Assembly: GCA_001916035.1 (NCBI GenBank)
Contig: MNRQ01000020.1
Span: 150,969 to 208,048 of the forward strand
Reading direction: 5' to 3'
Source: Clostridium sp. 27_14
Lineage (GTDB): Bacteria > Bacillota > Clostridia > TANB77 > CAG-508
Length of the DNA: 57,080 bases
In this document: piece by piece, positions 27,825 through 39,700 of the stretch
How the letters are laid out: each line of letters begins with the position of its first letter
How positions within the stretch are numbered: position 1 is the first letter of the stretch
The notes under the pieces: generated by a model
Seen by the model: the letters and a program-made list of their open reading frames with translations, nothing else
Told to the model about the DNA's origin: nothing
The model's database searches: none
Made by a program: the position numbers and the translations under genes

Positions 27825-29366
27825 TTATAATTGGTTATAATAATTCATATTTAAGTCTTCACCTAGATGCCATCTGCCTATAAAATTAACTAACAAATAG
27901 CTATCTAAGTCATAAGTAGGTTCTTGAACTATTGTTCCTTTACTATCTATAGAACCCCATTTTCCGTCCTTTTTGATACCTGCAAAACCATAATCATTTT
28001 GTTCTGTAGCATCATCATATTGATAATCTACCACAACATTACCTTGTTTGTCAACAAAACCATATTTTCCGTTTTTCTTCTTTAAAAATAATGTATGGTT
28101 TGCAAAAATTTCTGTATCTTGTTTTTCTTCAAATTTAAAATTATAATATTTTACATCATCTTGATTTTTAATTTTAATATAGCCTTCTTCTTGATTAAAA
28201 TCAATTAACATTCCTGATATTTCTATATTAAAGTTGCTATCTATTATATCTGATTCAAAATTATCTTTTTCTGCAATATACATATCTGAACTTTCTTGAT
28301 ATGTAATATTTGTGTATTGTGCTGAAATTTTTTCATTATTTTCTAAATCTATAATTCCATATTTTTCATTTTTCTTACATATTAAAATTCCTGGTTTTGC
28401 CTCTTTTAAATCTTCATAATTAGGTTCTACTATTGTTTCTCCATCTAGATTAATAACTCCATATTTTTCACCTTTTTTTATTATAACTCCTGCTTCTTTA
28501 GTCTTTAAAACCTCTTCTATTGAATTATAATTTGAATTATTTTTTATAGCTTCTGTTCCATCTTTATTTACTAATATCTGCTTACCTGATTTTGTAACAA
28601 CATACATATCGTTTCCATATATTTGGCTAACTGCATCATATTCACATTGTAAAACTGGTGTATCAGAATAATCTACAATCCCATATTTTCCATTATCATT
28701 TTTAACAATATAACCTGATTTATTATCTTCTCCAAGTTGTAAAATATCTGCATATTCTGGCTTTATAACTACTTTTCCTTCTATATTTGCTACTCCATAT
28801 TTTCCATCTTTTTGAATTTTTAATGAGTTTTTAACTCCCAATGTTGCTTGAATATCATCATATTCTATTGGTAATATTTCTTTTCCTTTTAAATCTATAA
28901 GTCCATATTTTCCATCCTTTTTTACTTTTAAAATATTTTCTTCATACCATAGAGAATTTACATCTTTATTAGCTATTGCTTCTATTGTATCATAACCTGT
29001 TAGTATCTCGTCATTTTTACTATTTAATGCTTTTGTTTTATATGTACCTGTATTATAATCAACATCATAAGTACATAAAAACACATCAGTTTTTTCATCT
29101 GGTATTACTATCATTTCTTGATAAACAGGATCTATTACTGTATTTCCTTGTGAGTCAATAACTCCCCATTTTTCATCTTTGAAAGCTGAAAAATATCTCT
29201 TACTTATAGTGCTTGTAGTGTTATTATCTCCATTACTAAAAGCTCCTTTTATTACAAATATAAACATAATAATTACTACAAAAGCTATTATTACTGCAAA
29301 TACTTTCTTCATATTTAACTTAGGTTCTGCATCATATCTTCTACCTCTATTTCTACCTCTACTCAC
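27825..29366 (-). CDS. Membrane-anchored WG-repeat protein
   Basis: The 513-residue protein has a basic cytoplasmic start (SRGRNRGRRYDAEPKLNMKK), a transmembrane helix (VFAVIIAFVVIIMFIFVI), and an extracytoplasmic domain of at least eight WG/KWG repeats: KWGVIDSQGN, KYGLIDLKGK, KYGVANIEGK, KYGIVDYSD, KYGVINLDGE, KYGIIDLEN, KYGFVDKQGN and KWGSIDSKG. Such repeats form beta-structured surface domains; no enzymatic activity is known for most. The GTG start follows GAGGAATGTGATAAGTA. It begins about 45 bp after spoIIE, with a half copy of the palindromic repeat between them. Confidence 0.85.
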   Translation of the reverse strand: MSRGRNRGRRYDAEPKLNMKKVFAVIIAFVVIIMFIFVIKGAFSNGDNNTTSTISKRYFSAFKDEKWGVIDSQGNTVIDPVYQEMIVIPDEKTDVFLCTYDVDYNTGTYKTKALNSKNDEILTGYDTIEAIANKDVNSLWYEENILKVKKDGKYGLIDLKGKEILPIEYDDIQATLGVKNSLKIQKDGKYGVANIEGKVVIKPEYADILQLGEDNKSGYIVKNDNGKYGIVDYSDTPVLQCEYDAVSQIYGNDMYVVTKSGKQILVNKDGTEAIKNNSNYNSIEEVLKTKEAGVIIKKGEKYGVINLDGETIVEPNYEDLKEAKPGILICKKNEKYGIIDLENNEKISAQYTNITYQESSDMYIAEKDNFESDIIDSNFNIEISGMLIDFNQEEGYIKIKNQDDVKYYNFKFEEKQDTEIFANHTLFLKKKNGKYGFVDKQGNVVVDYQYDDATEQNDYGFAGIKKDGKWGSIDSKGTIVQEPTYDLDSYLLVNFIGRWHLGEDLNMNYYNQL

Positions 29367-29389
29367 TACTTATCACATTCCTCTCTATG

Positions 29390-29411
29390 GCAAATTGTAA
29401 TTATTTTTCAA
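29390..29411. repeat. Remnant half copy of the palindromic repeat after spoIIE
   Basis: The plus-strand text GCAAATTGTAATTATTTTTC followed by AAC matches the outer right arm of the repeat. In gene orientation it reads TTGAAAAATAATTAC straight after the TAG stop of spoIIE. The rest of the unit is missing. Confidence 0.6.
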
Positions 29412-31817
29412 CTATTTTCTTAAAAACCTACAAACCAAAACTGACATATCATCTTTAGCTACACCATAACAATTGTCAATAGCTTCATTCAAAACTAAAT
29501 CAGCAATCTTTTTAGTATTAGTAGTTTCAATATCTTCTAAAACATATCTAAGCCACAATTCCTTGTTTTTATACTCAACATTAGAATCTAAAACTCCATC
29601 TGAACACATAAGTAAAATCTCTCCACTATCAACATCTCTGTCATATACCTGCAAACCAGCATTAGGTACAATACCAGCAGGCAAAGAATTAGCCTTTAAA
29701 ATTTGAACTTTATCACCTTTTTTTATATAAGTTGGACAAGCTCCACTTTTAATAAATTCTATGTTACCTTTATATAAGTCAATAATTGCAATATCTAATG
29801 TAGCAAAAACTTCTTTATTTTGATTAATTAAACTTGTATTAATAAGATCCAAAGATTCTTCTTTTTGAAATCCTGCAAGCAAGAGATTTTCCAACATTTT
29901 TAAAGCATTACTACTACTTTCCTTTGCATTTTTTCCTGAACCCATACCGTCACTTATCGCTAACAAATATTTACCATCTTTTAATCTAATATTTAAAACA
30001 CTATCACCTGAAATTTCACTTTTATTTTTAGTACAATCTGCTGTTCCAACCGCCATAACGTATTTATCATCAGATAAAAAGTTTAGTCTATTTCCAAGAC
30101 ATGCTTCATCATTTAAAACAATTTTTTCTTTTAAGACATCTGTCAATATTTTTTCTATTGTTTCAATTTTAGTTTTTTGCATATTTTCTATATATATTTC
30201 TATTAAAAAACGTTCTTGTCTTTTTATTGAAATTTCTTGTATCCCTATTCCTTTTTGTTTTAACAATTCTAAAATTTGTACTTTCTCTTTTCCATATTCT
30301 TCTTCATTTGTAACATCTTTTTCTATATTTTGAGCTAAATTAGATATTGCTTTTGATACACCATTTAGCTGCTCTTTCATATTCTTTTTGTTTTCTTCCA
30401 TCTTTTTTTGCCAAACAAAACTAGCTTTACTAATTTTATATGACATATTTATAACCCTTACCATTTGTTCTATATTTTCTTCTAAGAATTCACTAATTTT
30501 TCTATCTTCAAATCCAATAATATAACTATTACAGTCAGCAAAAATTTTCAATAAATCCTCTCTTTTTATAGTTTGTTTATCTATTAAAAGTTTAAAGATT
30601 TCATCATCAATCTTGCCTTCCACATCTTTTAAATCATCATATAACATATTGTTTTCATAACCTTGTAAATTATCTAACAATTCATTCATAAAAATTTGCT
30701 TATTTTCTAATTGTTTTTGTTCTGGTGTTTCTTGTGCTACATAAGTTTTAGCCATTTGCCCAATTGTTTCTGAAACATTATTTAATCTTTCTGCTGTTTC
30801 TTTAGTCTGATTTAATGCTCTACTTTGGAACTCTGGCAAAAATTTTGATTTTCCTATAAATTCTTCAATATCAATTTTTATTGATTTTGGAACAGCTAAT
30901 AAACCTATAGAGGCTATTAAAATTTCTTTAAAATAAATAAGTTCTACTGTATATCCATTAGAAACATAAGCTAATACTACATTTCCTAAACAAAATCCTA
31001 TAATAACTCCTATTTTTCCAAATTTATTTAAAATTCCTGCACACATTCCTGATATAGCATAAGCTGCTACCATAAGTGGGTCCGCATTAGTTATAACACC
31101 TAATGTAACCCCTATTGTCACTCCTGCTGTTGTTCCCACTAAAACTCCATTTTTCCATCCTAATACAAGTACTATTAATATACTTAAAATATTACGAATT
31201 GAAAATCCAAATACATTTAAGTCTCCAAAACATGTTACACTAATTGCTAATAATAAACTTGCTCCCATTATTTCTTCTATTGAATAAGCTCTTTTTTCTC
31301 CTATTCTTTGAAATACCATTATCGAATTTACAAATATCTTATAAAATACCACTGCTATAACTGAAAAAGATATTATAGATAAAACATCATAAACTGTAAA
31401 ACCTGAAAATCCAACTTTCACAAATTGTACTATTAATGTTGCTATAAATATGTTTTTTGATAATCTTATTTTTTCATTTTTTTCTTCTTCTTGATATAAT
31501 GGTTTTATAATAAATGTAGATAATACAAATACTATTGATATTACTAAATATGTAATAGCCCCTTCTAGTCCAAATCCTATTGCATTTCCTAGTATTCCTG
31601 CTAATACTACTCCTAATATTGGCACAGAGTTTCCCATACATGCTGCCATCATACTTATTCCAAATGGCGAAACTTGCCCTCCTGTTCCTACCCCTACAAT
31701 TGATGTCATAAATGATATTATATATAATGGTATGTTTTGTATTGAAAATACATTTGCAAATACTCCTGCTCCTCTATGCTTTCCTTTTGCTTGTCCTTCT
31801 TTTATATTCTGAAACAT
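29412..31817 (-). CDS. spoIIE: Stage II sporulation protein E (SpoIIE), serine phosphatase
   Basis: The protein of about 801 residues has a long N-terminal region with around ten transmembrane helices (about 30-310), a central coiled regulatory region, and a C-terminal PP2C phosphatase with AISDGMGSGKNAKESSSNAL, LMCSDGVLDS and AKDDMSVLVCR, which carry the Mn2+-binding Asp residues. SpoIIE dephosphorylates SpoIIAA to activate sigma-F in the forespore and interacts with FtsZ. I start at ATG 31815-31817, which follows AGAGGTGG; a GTG three codons upstream overlaps the ribosome binding site. Its presence shows that the organism sporulates or recently did. Confidence 0.95.
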   Translation of the reverse strand: MFQNIKEGQAKGKHRGAGVFANVFSIQNIPLYIISFMTSIVGVGTGGQVSPFGISMMAACMGNSVPILGVVLAGILGNAIGFGLEGAITYLVISIVFVLSTFIIKPLYQEEEKNEKIRLSKNIFIATLIVQFVKVGFSGFTVYDVLSIISFSVIAVVFYKIFVNSIMVFQRIGEKRAYSIEEIMGASLLLAISVTCFGDLNVFGFSIRNILSILIVLVLGWKNGVLVGTTAGVTIGVTLGVITNADPLMVAAYAISGMCAGILNKFGKIGVIIGFCLGNVVLAYVSNGYTVELIYFKEILIASIGLLAVPKSIKIDIEEFIGKSKFLPEFQSRALNQTKETAERLNNVSETIGQMAKTYVAQETPEQKQLENKQIFMNELLDNLQGYENNMLYDDLKDVEGKIDDEIFKLLIDKQTIKREDLLKIFADCNSYIIGFEDRKISEFLEENIEQMVRVINMSYKISKASFVWQKKMEENKKNMKEQLNGVSKAISNLAQNIEKDVTNEEEYGKEKVQILELLKQKGIGIQEISIKRQERFLIEIYIENMQKTKIETIEKILTDVLKEKIVLNDEACLGNRLNFLSDDKYVMAVGTADCTKNKSEISGDSVLNIRLKDGKYLLAISDGMGSGKNAKESSSNALKMLENLLLAGFQKEESLDLINTSLINQNKEVFATLDIAIIDLYKGNIEFIKSGACPTYIKKGDKVQILKANSLPAGIVPNAGLQVYDRDVDSGEILLMCSDGVLDSNVEYKNKELWLRYVLEDIETTNTKKIADLVLNEAIDNCYGVAKDDMSVLVCRFLRK

Positions 31818-31906
31818 CCTTACCACCTCTAAAACTTTTTTACATGCTTTATTTTACAACTTGTCTTGTGTATTTTTTGTCTTTTTTAGTACTCTATTTT
31901 AAAAAA

Positions 31907-31917
31907 GTTTTCTACAA
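31907..31917 (-). promoter_or_regulatory. Possible Spo0A box upstream of spoIIE
   Basis: The minus strand reads TTTGTAGAAAA about 90 nt upstream of the start. It differs by one base from the 0A-box core TTTGTCGAAAA. The spoIIE gene of bacilli is Spo0A-controlled. A single imperfect match in AT-rich DNA is weak evidence. Confidence 0.3.
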
Positions 31918-32072
31918 AAAGTGATGATACCTTTTATATTTTATTGTCTTTTCTTTTTTTTCTACTTTTTACTTTTTTTATTTTATTATATATTTATCAA
32001 AAAAGCAAGATTTTTGCTAACCTTTCAACTATTTATTTTAGATTATAATTAAATTTATTCAAAAATTACCGT

Positions 32073-32110
32073 AAAAAAACTGTCCTAGTACTAAACTAAG
32101 ACAGTTTTTT
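32073..32110 (-). terminator. Intrinsic terminator of the surface-protein operon
   Basis: AAAAAACTGTCCTAG and CTAAGACAGTTTTTT form a stem with one mismatch and a T run. It lies just after the stop codon of the thioester-domain surface protein gene at 32120. Confidence 0.9.
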
Positions 32111-32119
32111 CGTTATAAA

Positions 32120-35100
32120 TTATTGTTTTTTATTAAATTTTCTAATAAAGTAAGTACCTGCACCTAAAGTAATCAAAGCTATAATTGAAACTGTAGCAAT
32201 AATTATATAATTTTTATTTGCACCTGTACTTGGCGTAATAATCATTTCTTCTGAAGTTGAATCATCATCTTCATAGCTTGAACCATTTGGTTCATAATTT
32301 CCTGGCGTAGAAGTAATTCTACTACCAAATGTTTTATTCAATTCAACTATTTCAACTTGGTTATACATATTAATATCTTCAGAAGGTGTTAAACTCTTTT
32401 CTGCTACCATATAAATGCTTCCTGTTGTTTCAGCATCTGATAAATTATTACCTATCATTCTTACTGGTTTTAATTTAGTATTTGCCATAGCCTCTGTATA
32501 ATACTCATATACTCCTGTATTATTTTGTATTGCTTTTTCAACATTTTCAGTAACATATTTTCCATTTTTAATGTCTTCTAGTTTCTTCATTGTCCATCCA
32601 TATTTCTTATTATTTTCATCATCTACTTTAAATACTAATTCTTTATCTAAGTAATCTATCATCTTAGAAGGTGATATTGTAACTACATCTTTTTCTTTCT
32701 GTGTTTCTCCTGCTTGCCCTCTTGAAGAATAATAGCCATTACCAAAGTTATAGAAGCCTTGTGATGCATAATCTGCTTCACTATTATTTTTAGCTGTAAA
32801 TTTATAAGTTATTTCTAGTGATGAATTTTGTACAACTTCACTGTCTAATTCTGCTCTTAAGAATCCGTTTACACGTTTTCCATTTGAAACAGTAGGTTTT
32901 ATATAAGTTAAATAATTTGTTTGTCCTGTAAGTTTTCCATTTTCATCAATATCTGCATCTATTAAAATGTCTCCACTTGTATATTTTACAGTAACATGAC
33001 TTATTCTCTTTTCTACTGAAATTGATTGTACCGGTCTTCTTATAATACCAAAGTTTATATTGTCTATATCAAATGTTACCTGTTTTGGAACTTGAATTGT
33101 AACTCCATTTAATTCTGTATCTTCATATTCTATTTTAAATGTCATCATAGGTGTCCATGAAACCATTTTTGTAGTTGATACATCTGTTGCATAATTATAT
33201 CCATTATTTGTTCCAGAAGAGTGGCTATTTAATTGTGTATCTATTTGTTGTCTTAATGCCCAATTATCTATACCGTGTGATAGTGCTTGACCATTAAGTT
33301 TATTATAATAGAATGGATCTGATATTTCTTGGTTATATCTGCTTTCTTCTATAACTGTTGCTTTATAATTTTGTACAACATTTTGATATTTTTCCATTTG
33401 TCCATTTACAAATTTATAAATTCCATCTCCCCATGTATATCTTATAGCATAAGAACCTGGTACAAATCCTCTAAAGCTATATTTTCCATCTTCTGTTGTT
33501 GTTCCTGATAATCTAGCTTCTGTCCAACCACCTTGACCATCATTTGCATTCTCATCATAAACTTTTGCTACATTATCTGTGATATTACCATTACTATCAA
33601 CTTCCATTAACTCAACTGTAACACCACCAATTGTGCTTTCTTTACTACTGTCATATTTACCATCACCTTGGCGAATATTTTGAGTTTTTAATAAGTTTTC
33701 ATCTGCATTGTCTTCAAATACAACACCTGAAGCTACCCTCGCATTAGCTATTACAAGTCCAACATTTGGAGCTGTTCTTGTATCATCTTCATAAGTTGTT
33801 TCATCTTCTACTACAACATTATCTACTACAGAATCTTTATCTACTGCTGCATAATATTTACTCATTGTATCATCTGTATATGTTGTGTAAGATGTTATTT
33901 CCGCTAAGTTCTTTAAGTTAGGTTGAACATTGTTATCAACTTGTTTTGCTTCATTTAATAAGTTTAGTATATTTTCTCTTGATAATATAAATTGAACATA
34001 TACATATTGTGGATCTTCATTTGGTTTTACTGCTGTATTTGTTTCAATATCTACTTTATGATATTGATTTCCATAAGTTTTACTTGTATCTACATTAGTT
34101 TTTAAACCATCTGTTATGTTTCCTTTTTCATCAATTCCTAATCCTGCTCCATTAAATTCATAACGTGCATCAAAGTAATCTGATATATTATTTACTTTAG
34201 AGAATTTTGATGATTGATTTCCTAATGCTATTTTATAACTTAAGTAAATTTTAATATTGTTGTTTGGATCACTTGCATCTTGATATTCTGCATCTGCTCT
34301 ATATACAGGTCTTAAATATGTTGGGTTATTTCTATTTGTAGGGAATTTAACACCTACATTCCAATCATCAGCTGTTGGAACTCCACCATTAAATCTTGAA
34401 GCATATTTGTAAATATGTGTATCTCCTTTTATACTAACTTTTACTTGTTCTAAATCTTGTGTTAATGCTAAATCTGTTTGTTCTCTTTCATATAAACCTA
34501 AGTTTATATTTTTAACTTCTCCCTCTCCTGTTGATTTATCATATTTTATTGTATATCCTGCATTTTTTGTATTTGCTGTGATTTCACAATTACTTTCTTT
34601 TATGCTTGCTGATCTATTTTCTGAATCTAATGCATATTTAACATTATATACATTATTTCCACTATCATCTTTTACTTGTACTTCATCTCTTTCTTTACCA
34701 TCAACTCGTGCAAATTTACCATTAAATTCGTCTCTTAAGCTTCCTTCTGATGCTTTTGAACCATTTGCTTTGTCTGTATGAACTACTACATTTTCATAAA
34801 TTAGTCCATCATAAACAAATTCTACATAGTCTGTTTCTAAAGTATCTATTTCAATATTTTCAAACAAATATTCTCCATTTTCATTTGTTTTTGTTTCCAT
34901 AAGTACTTTTCCTGAAGCATCTTTTAATCTTACTGTAACTCCAGATTTTCTAATATCTGCTGTATCGCTATCATTATCATGATATAAGTCATTTCTTACT
35001 GATTGTTTAACTTCATCCGGTTTGTCTATCCATACATATCCTGAGATATTTACATATTTGATTTCATTAGTTACCAATTGATATTCTACTAAATTACTTC

Positions 35101-36724
35101 CAACTTTTAATGGTGTTGGATCTGCATTTACTTGATATCCTTCATTTGGATTTTTCTTTTCATAAATTAAGTAATTTCCTATTAAAAGATTATCTTGTTC
35201 TATAATACCTTTTTCATCTGTTACATAAATTGTTGCATCACTTTCATTGTCTACATATGTAATTTCTCCACTTTCAGATTTATGTACATATTTTGATATA
35301 TCTTTATTGTATATTATAAATTCTACATCTTTTAATGGTATTGTATTATCATCTTTGTCTACTTTCTTAATTCCTAATTTTCCAAATCTTTTCTTATTTG
35401 TAATTGTTTTAGTTACATTTTTTGTTGTTCCTATTTTGATTTCTATTGGTTTTTCACTTACAACATAGCCTACATTTGGGTTTGAAGTTTCATAAGCTAA
35501 ATATGTTCCTGATTGTAAGTTTGACACTGTAATTTTACCATCTTTTCCTGTTTTAAAAGATGTTGCTTTTTCTTTCTCTGATACATAAGTTGTTTTTCCT
35601 TTTTCTTGTCGTACATATTTCTTCATATCTTTATTATAAATTATAAACTCTACATCTTTTAATGGTATCTTTTTATCTTCTTCATCTACTTTTTTTATTG
35701 TTAAATTTACTGTTGTAGTTATATTATAATCATCTTCAAAATCTAAAACATCTTTTTTATTTTCTGTTCCAGGTTTTACTAACACTAAATTTTGATGATC
35801 TTTACATGTTAAAAACCATAATTCTGCTGTATACATTTTGCTTGGTATACTTACACTACCTTTTAATTTTGTAATTTTACTAACATTTGCACTTTTGCTT
35901 GTATATATGTAAAAATTCTTGTTACTTGTGATTTCACTAGTTTTTATGAATTTTTGTGTTTTTCCTTCAATAACTCCTATTTTTATGCTTTTAATATCAT
36001 TACCATCTTGATTTTTTGCTGATAATGTTTTCATTTTTCCTGCAAAAGTATATTTAAAAGGTCCTATTCTAGTATATTCTTTTCCGTCCACTTGCGTATT
36101 TTTTACAGTTATTTTATCCTTATTAGTTTTATTTTCTACTTTTTGATCTGTTTTACTTCCTAAGTCTAAAGCATATTGTTTAGCATCATCCATCATTTTT
36201 TTAGCTTGTGAATTTACTGTACTATCATTCCAATTATTATTATATGTCCATGAATGATCAAAATTTCCTAATTTTTTTCCAGAGTTTCTATACCATGAAT
36301 TTATTGTTGCCCACATTGCTTGTTGTGGTGCATAAACTGTCGTTCCTGCATAAGGATCTTTTCCACCAATAGATTTATAATATTCATCACCTTTTGCTAT
36401 AATATATGCTAATCTACCATTTAGTTTTGTTTTACTAGTATTTCCCTTATCATCTGTAGCTTCATTTCCTACTATTTTTACATATTTGCTTACAACATAA
36501 GTTACATCATAATAACGAAGTCTTGATTGCCATTGTACACAATATAAATCAGAACGTTCATGTAAATCTTGTAAACTTAATACTACATTTTTTCCTATGC
36601 TTTTTCCACTTTTTATTTCTTCACAACTTACTGTTTTTGCAGAACTAACATTTGGAACAATTATACAGAAGGCCATTATCATAAATATTATTATATTTCT
36701 AACCATTTTTCTAAAATAATCCAT
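32120..36724 (-). CDS. Thioester-domain surface adhesin with SpaA-like and SdrD-like modules
   Basis: The 1534-residue protein has a signal peptide (to about 29), then a thioester domain: the Cys in DLYCVQW (about 62) and the Gln in APQQAMW (about 134) can form the internal Cys-Gln bond used for covalent attachment to host or other amines. Two SpaA-like prealbumin domains follow (about 340-440 and 450-555), each with IPLKDVEFIIYNKD, a K-K-V-D lysine and a late Glu for isopeptide bonds. SdrD B-like modules follow (ISGYVWIDKPDEVK; ASGVVFEDN). The end has TPSTGANK, a hydrophobic stretch and RKFNKKQ, a sortase-type signal with P-x-T-G instead of LPXTG. ATG chosen 8 nt after AAAGGAGG. Confidence 0.85.
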   Translation of the reverse strand: MDYFRKMVRNIIIFMIMAFCIIVPNVSSAKTVSCEEIKSGKSIGKNVVLSLQDLHERSDLYCVQWQSRLRYYDVTYVVSKYVKIVGNEATDDKGNTSKTKLNGRLAYIIAKGDEYYKSIGGKDPYAGTTVYAPQQAMWATINSWYRNSGKKLGNFDHSWTYNNNWNDSTVNSQAKKMMDDAKQYALDLGSKTDQKVENKTNKDKITVKNTQVDGKEYTRIGPFKYTFAGKMKTLSAKNQDGNDIKSIKIGVIEGKTQKFIKTSEITSNKNFYIYTSKSANVSKITKLKGSVSIPSKMYTAELWFLTCKDHQNLVLVKPGTENKKDVLDFEDDYNITTTVNLTIKKVDEEDKKIPLKDVEFIIYNKDMKKYVRQEKGKTTYVSEKEKATSFKTGKDGKITVSNLQSGTYLAYETSNPNVGYVVSEKPIEIKIGTTKNVTKTITNKKRFGKLGIKKVDKDDNTIPLKDVEFIIYNKDISKYVHKSESGEITYVDNESDATIYVTDEKGIIEQDNLLIGNYLIYEKKNPNEGYQVNADPTPLKVGSNLVEYQLVTNEIKYVNISGYVWIDKPDEVKQSVRNDLYHDNDSDTADIRKSGVTVRLKDASGKVLMETKTNENGEYLFENIEIDTLETDYVEFVYDGLIYENVVVHTDKANGSKASEGSLRDEFNGKFARVDGKERDEVQVKDDSGNNVYNVKYALDSENRSASIKESNCEITANTKNAGYTIKYDKSTGEGEVKNINLGLYEREQTDLALTQDLEQVKVSIKGDTHIYKYASRFNGGVPTADDWNVGVKFPTNRNNPTYLRPVYRADAEYQDASDPNNNIKIYLSYKIALGNQSSKFSKVNNISDYFDARYEFNGAGLGIDEKGNITDGLKTNVDTSKTYGNQYHKVDIETNTAVKPNEDPQYVYVQFILSRENILNLLNEAKQVDNNVQPNLKNLAEITSYTTYTDDTMSKYYAAVDKDSVVDNVVVEDETTYEDDTRTAPNVGLVIANARVASGVVFEDNADENLLKTQNIRQGDGKYDSSKESTIGGVTVELMEVDSNGNITDNVAKVYDENANDGQGGWTEARLSGTTTEDGKYSFRGFVPGSYAIRYTWGDGIYKFVNGQMEKYQNVVQNYKATVIEESRYNQEISDPFYYNKLNGQALSHGIDNWALRQQIDTQLNSHSSGTNNGYNYATDVSTTKMVSWTPMMTFKIEYEDTELNGVTIQVPKQVTFDIDNINFGIIRRPVQSISVEKRISHVTVKYTSGDILIDADIDENGKLTGQTNYLTYIKPTVSNGKRVNGFLRAELDSEVVQNSSLEITYKFTAKNNSEADYASQGFYNFGNGYYSSRGQAGETQKEKDVVTISPSKMIDYLDKELVFKVDDENNKKYGWTMKKLEDIKNGKYVTENVEKAIQNNTGVYEYYTEAMANTKLKPVRMIGNNLSDAETTGSIYMVAEKSLTPSEDINMYNQVEIVELNKTFGSRITSTPGNYEPNGSSYEDDDSTSEEMIITPSTGANKNYIIIATVSIIALITLGAGTYFIRKFNKKQ

Positions 36725-36744
36725 TTTCACATCCTCCTTTCTTC

Positions 36745-39700
36745 CTATATTACTCTTTTATTTAATGCTCTTTTTGCAATAATATATGCTGCTACACCTA
36801 TAATTACTATTGTTGATAATATTACTAAAACTGTTGCAACAACTTGACCTGTTTTAATACTTAAAATTAAATCTGCTGATCCCATATCATCTTCACCTTT
36901 TGCTCTGTTTCCTTCTGTTGAGTCACTATCTTTTAATCCTTGTTCATTATAACTTTCTACAATTTCTGCTGTATTATTTACTAATCCTGTATTATTTTCA
37001 GTCATTTGTTTTGTTAAAATTAAAGTAATTTCTTTGCTTTGTCCTGGTTCTAGTTTTACATTTGCTAAACTACTATTATAAAGATTTGTTCCTGATTGGT
37101 ACCAATCTTTATTTAGTTCAGAACTAAATTTAAAGTCTGATGATACATAGTCTTGAATCTTTTTAATATATCCTGCAACTTCACCTTCATTTGTTACTCT
37201 AATTTTATATTCAACAACTACACTTGTATTACTTAATTGTTTAGAATCTAAATCTACTTTTGCTAAAGTACTATCATTATATTCAACAGCCCTTGTTGTT
37301 TTAGAATTTTGTACAACAACTCTACTAATCATTTTTTCTAGTTTCATATCATATACTTTACGTTCTTTTAAGCCTAAGTTTATATGTGATATATGATTTT
37401 CTTTTACTGTAATTTCTTCTGTAACTCCAACTTCTTTTTGAACTCCATCTATTGTCATTTCTTTACTTATAACTTTAGAATTCTTTTCTGATGATGTACC
37501 TTCTTTTTCATAAGCTGTTAATGTGAATTTTGAAGTATCATATTCAAATACAACCATATATTTTCCTTGTGGTACATCTGCTAAAGTATAAAATCCTTTG
37601 TCATCTGTTGTAGCTGTTATTTCTTCATTTTTTGCATTTGTTTGATATTTGTTTGTTTCTGTATTAAATAATTTCACTTTAATTCCTTGTAATAATGTTT
37701 CGCCATCATCTTTTTGTCCATTTTCATCTTTGTCTAACCATGCAAGTCCTGAAATAATTTTTAAGTTTTGTTTTTCTTCACTTTGATTATTACTTGAATT
37801 GTCTCCATTATTTGAATTGTTACTATTATTATTACCGTTTGAATTATTTGCATTATTTGAATTATTGTTGTCATTGTTTGTATTATTGTTGTCTTCAGAA
37901 TCATCTGCATCATTCGTTGGTTCTTCTATATCTCCATCAACTTTTGCTGTAGTTGTAGGTTCTAAAACATGCATTACTTCTGATTTTCCTGTTTCTACAT
38001 CATACGCATACGCTGTTGCTGTATTTCCTAATTCTACTGCTTGTCTATTGTCTGCATCTGCATCAACTACTGATGTTATTACATAAGTTTTTGTTTGTCC
38101 TGCTGCTAATTCATCTTTAATATTAAAATTAATTCCGTCTCCTTCAAAATTTTCTTCTTGTTCATAATCATCTTCTGATAATTCTTTACCATCTATAACT
38201 ATAGATTTTAAAGATTCATAAGATGATAATTTATCTTCAAGGCTAACACTTGATATAGTATCTTGCCCATTATTTGTTACATTTATTTTGTATACAATTG
38301 TGTCTCCTGCTTTTACATATTGTCCTGCATTATCTGATTCATTTGTAATGTCTACTATTTGTGCTATTGATGTTAGCTCTTTACTGTTAGCATAGTATTC
38401 TACCTTATCTACTTTTGCACTTACATTTATTGTTGCTGTTTTTGTTTTTGTATCTGTAAACATATTTGCTTCTACATATAGAGAAATTTCTGAAGTTTCC
38501 CCTGCTGCTAATTTATCGATTGTATAAGTATTAGAACTATCAAAAGATTGTAATTCATCATCTTTTGTTGCTAAAATTTGTTTTATAGTAAAGTTTTGAA
38601 CATCAAATTGTAATTTGATATTTTTTATATCTTTATTAGAGATATTTTTTACACTTACAATATATCTTTACAATATATCTGTATTGATATCCTGGTTTTA
38701 CTGTTTCTGCCGCTTCAGCAGCTACAAGACTAACTTCTATTTGTCCTTTTGCTACATTTGTTGTAACTGTATTTGATTCTTTTTTTGCTTCACCATATTG
38801 TGCTTCTATTTTATTAGTAATTGTTTTTTGTTCTGCTGTTCCTGTTTTTACTTTTACCATATATATTTTAGAAATCTCTTCACCTGGTTGTAAAGTTATT
38901 CCTTCATATTTTACTTCTTTTTTGTCCTCTACTTCATTAAATTGTTGATCTCTTTTATCTCCTTCCATTTCAGTAGAAGGTGTTACTTCTTCTGTATATA
39001 TTGTTCCTTCTGGTACAAGACCTACTAATGTCAAGTTTTCTACTTTTTCTGAACCTGTATTTTTAGCTGTTAACTTGTATTGTATCTTTTCTCCTTCTTT
39101 TACAGTATCTGTTTCTTTTCCCCCTACTGTTGCTTTTAAACTTGTTTCTACTGTTGGTCCTTTTCCTGTAGTTAGTGTCATTTTATTAACTTGTATATTT
39201 TGTTCTATCCCTGTTGTATCTGTATAATATACTACATAATTTTCTGCTAATGTTTCATTATATTCCAATTTTTCTGGTATAGTCATTTTATAACTAATAT
39301 TCATATTTTCTGAAACACTTAATTCTGTAGCAGTAATTAAATATTTTTTAACATTTTTATTATTCGTTATTTTTTCTTGCCATGCATTTGAAGAATTTGT
39401 TGTATCTGCTGTTGCATTAGCATTTTCTGAATAATATACTTTTATTTTAGAATTATCAATACCTGTTATTTGTAATCCTTCTACTATTGTTTCTACTGTA
39501 TTTTCTGCTAAAGCTCCTTTTGTAGGTAATGTTCCTAATATTTTTACATTTGATATTGATGTTTCATTATTATTAATAATTTCTGAAGTGATTGTTGCTG
39601 TTTTACTTTCTACACCTAATGCTAATTTTGCTTCTTGGTTTCCTTCATTATTTATTGTTTCTATTCCATATTCTTTGATACTATTTGTAGTAATTACTCC

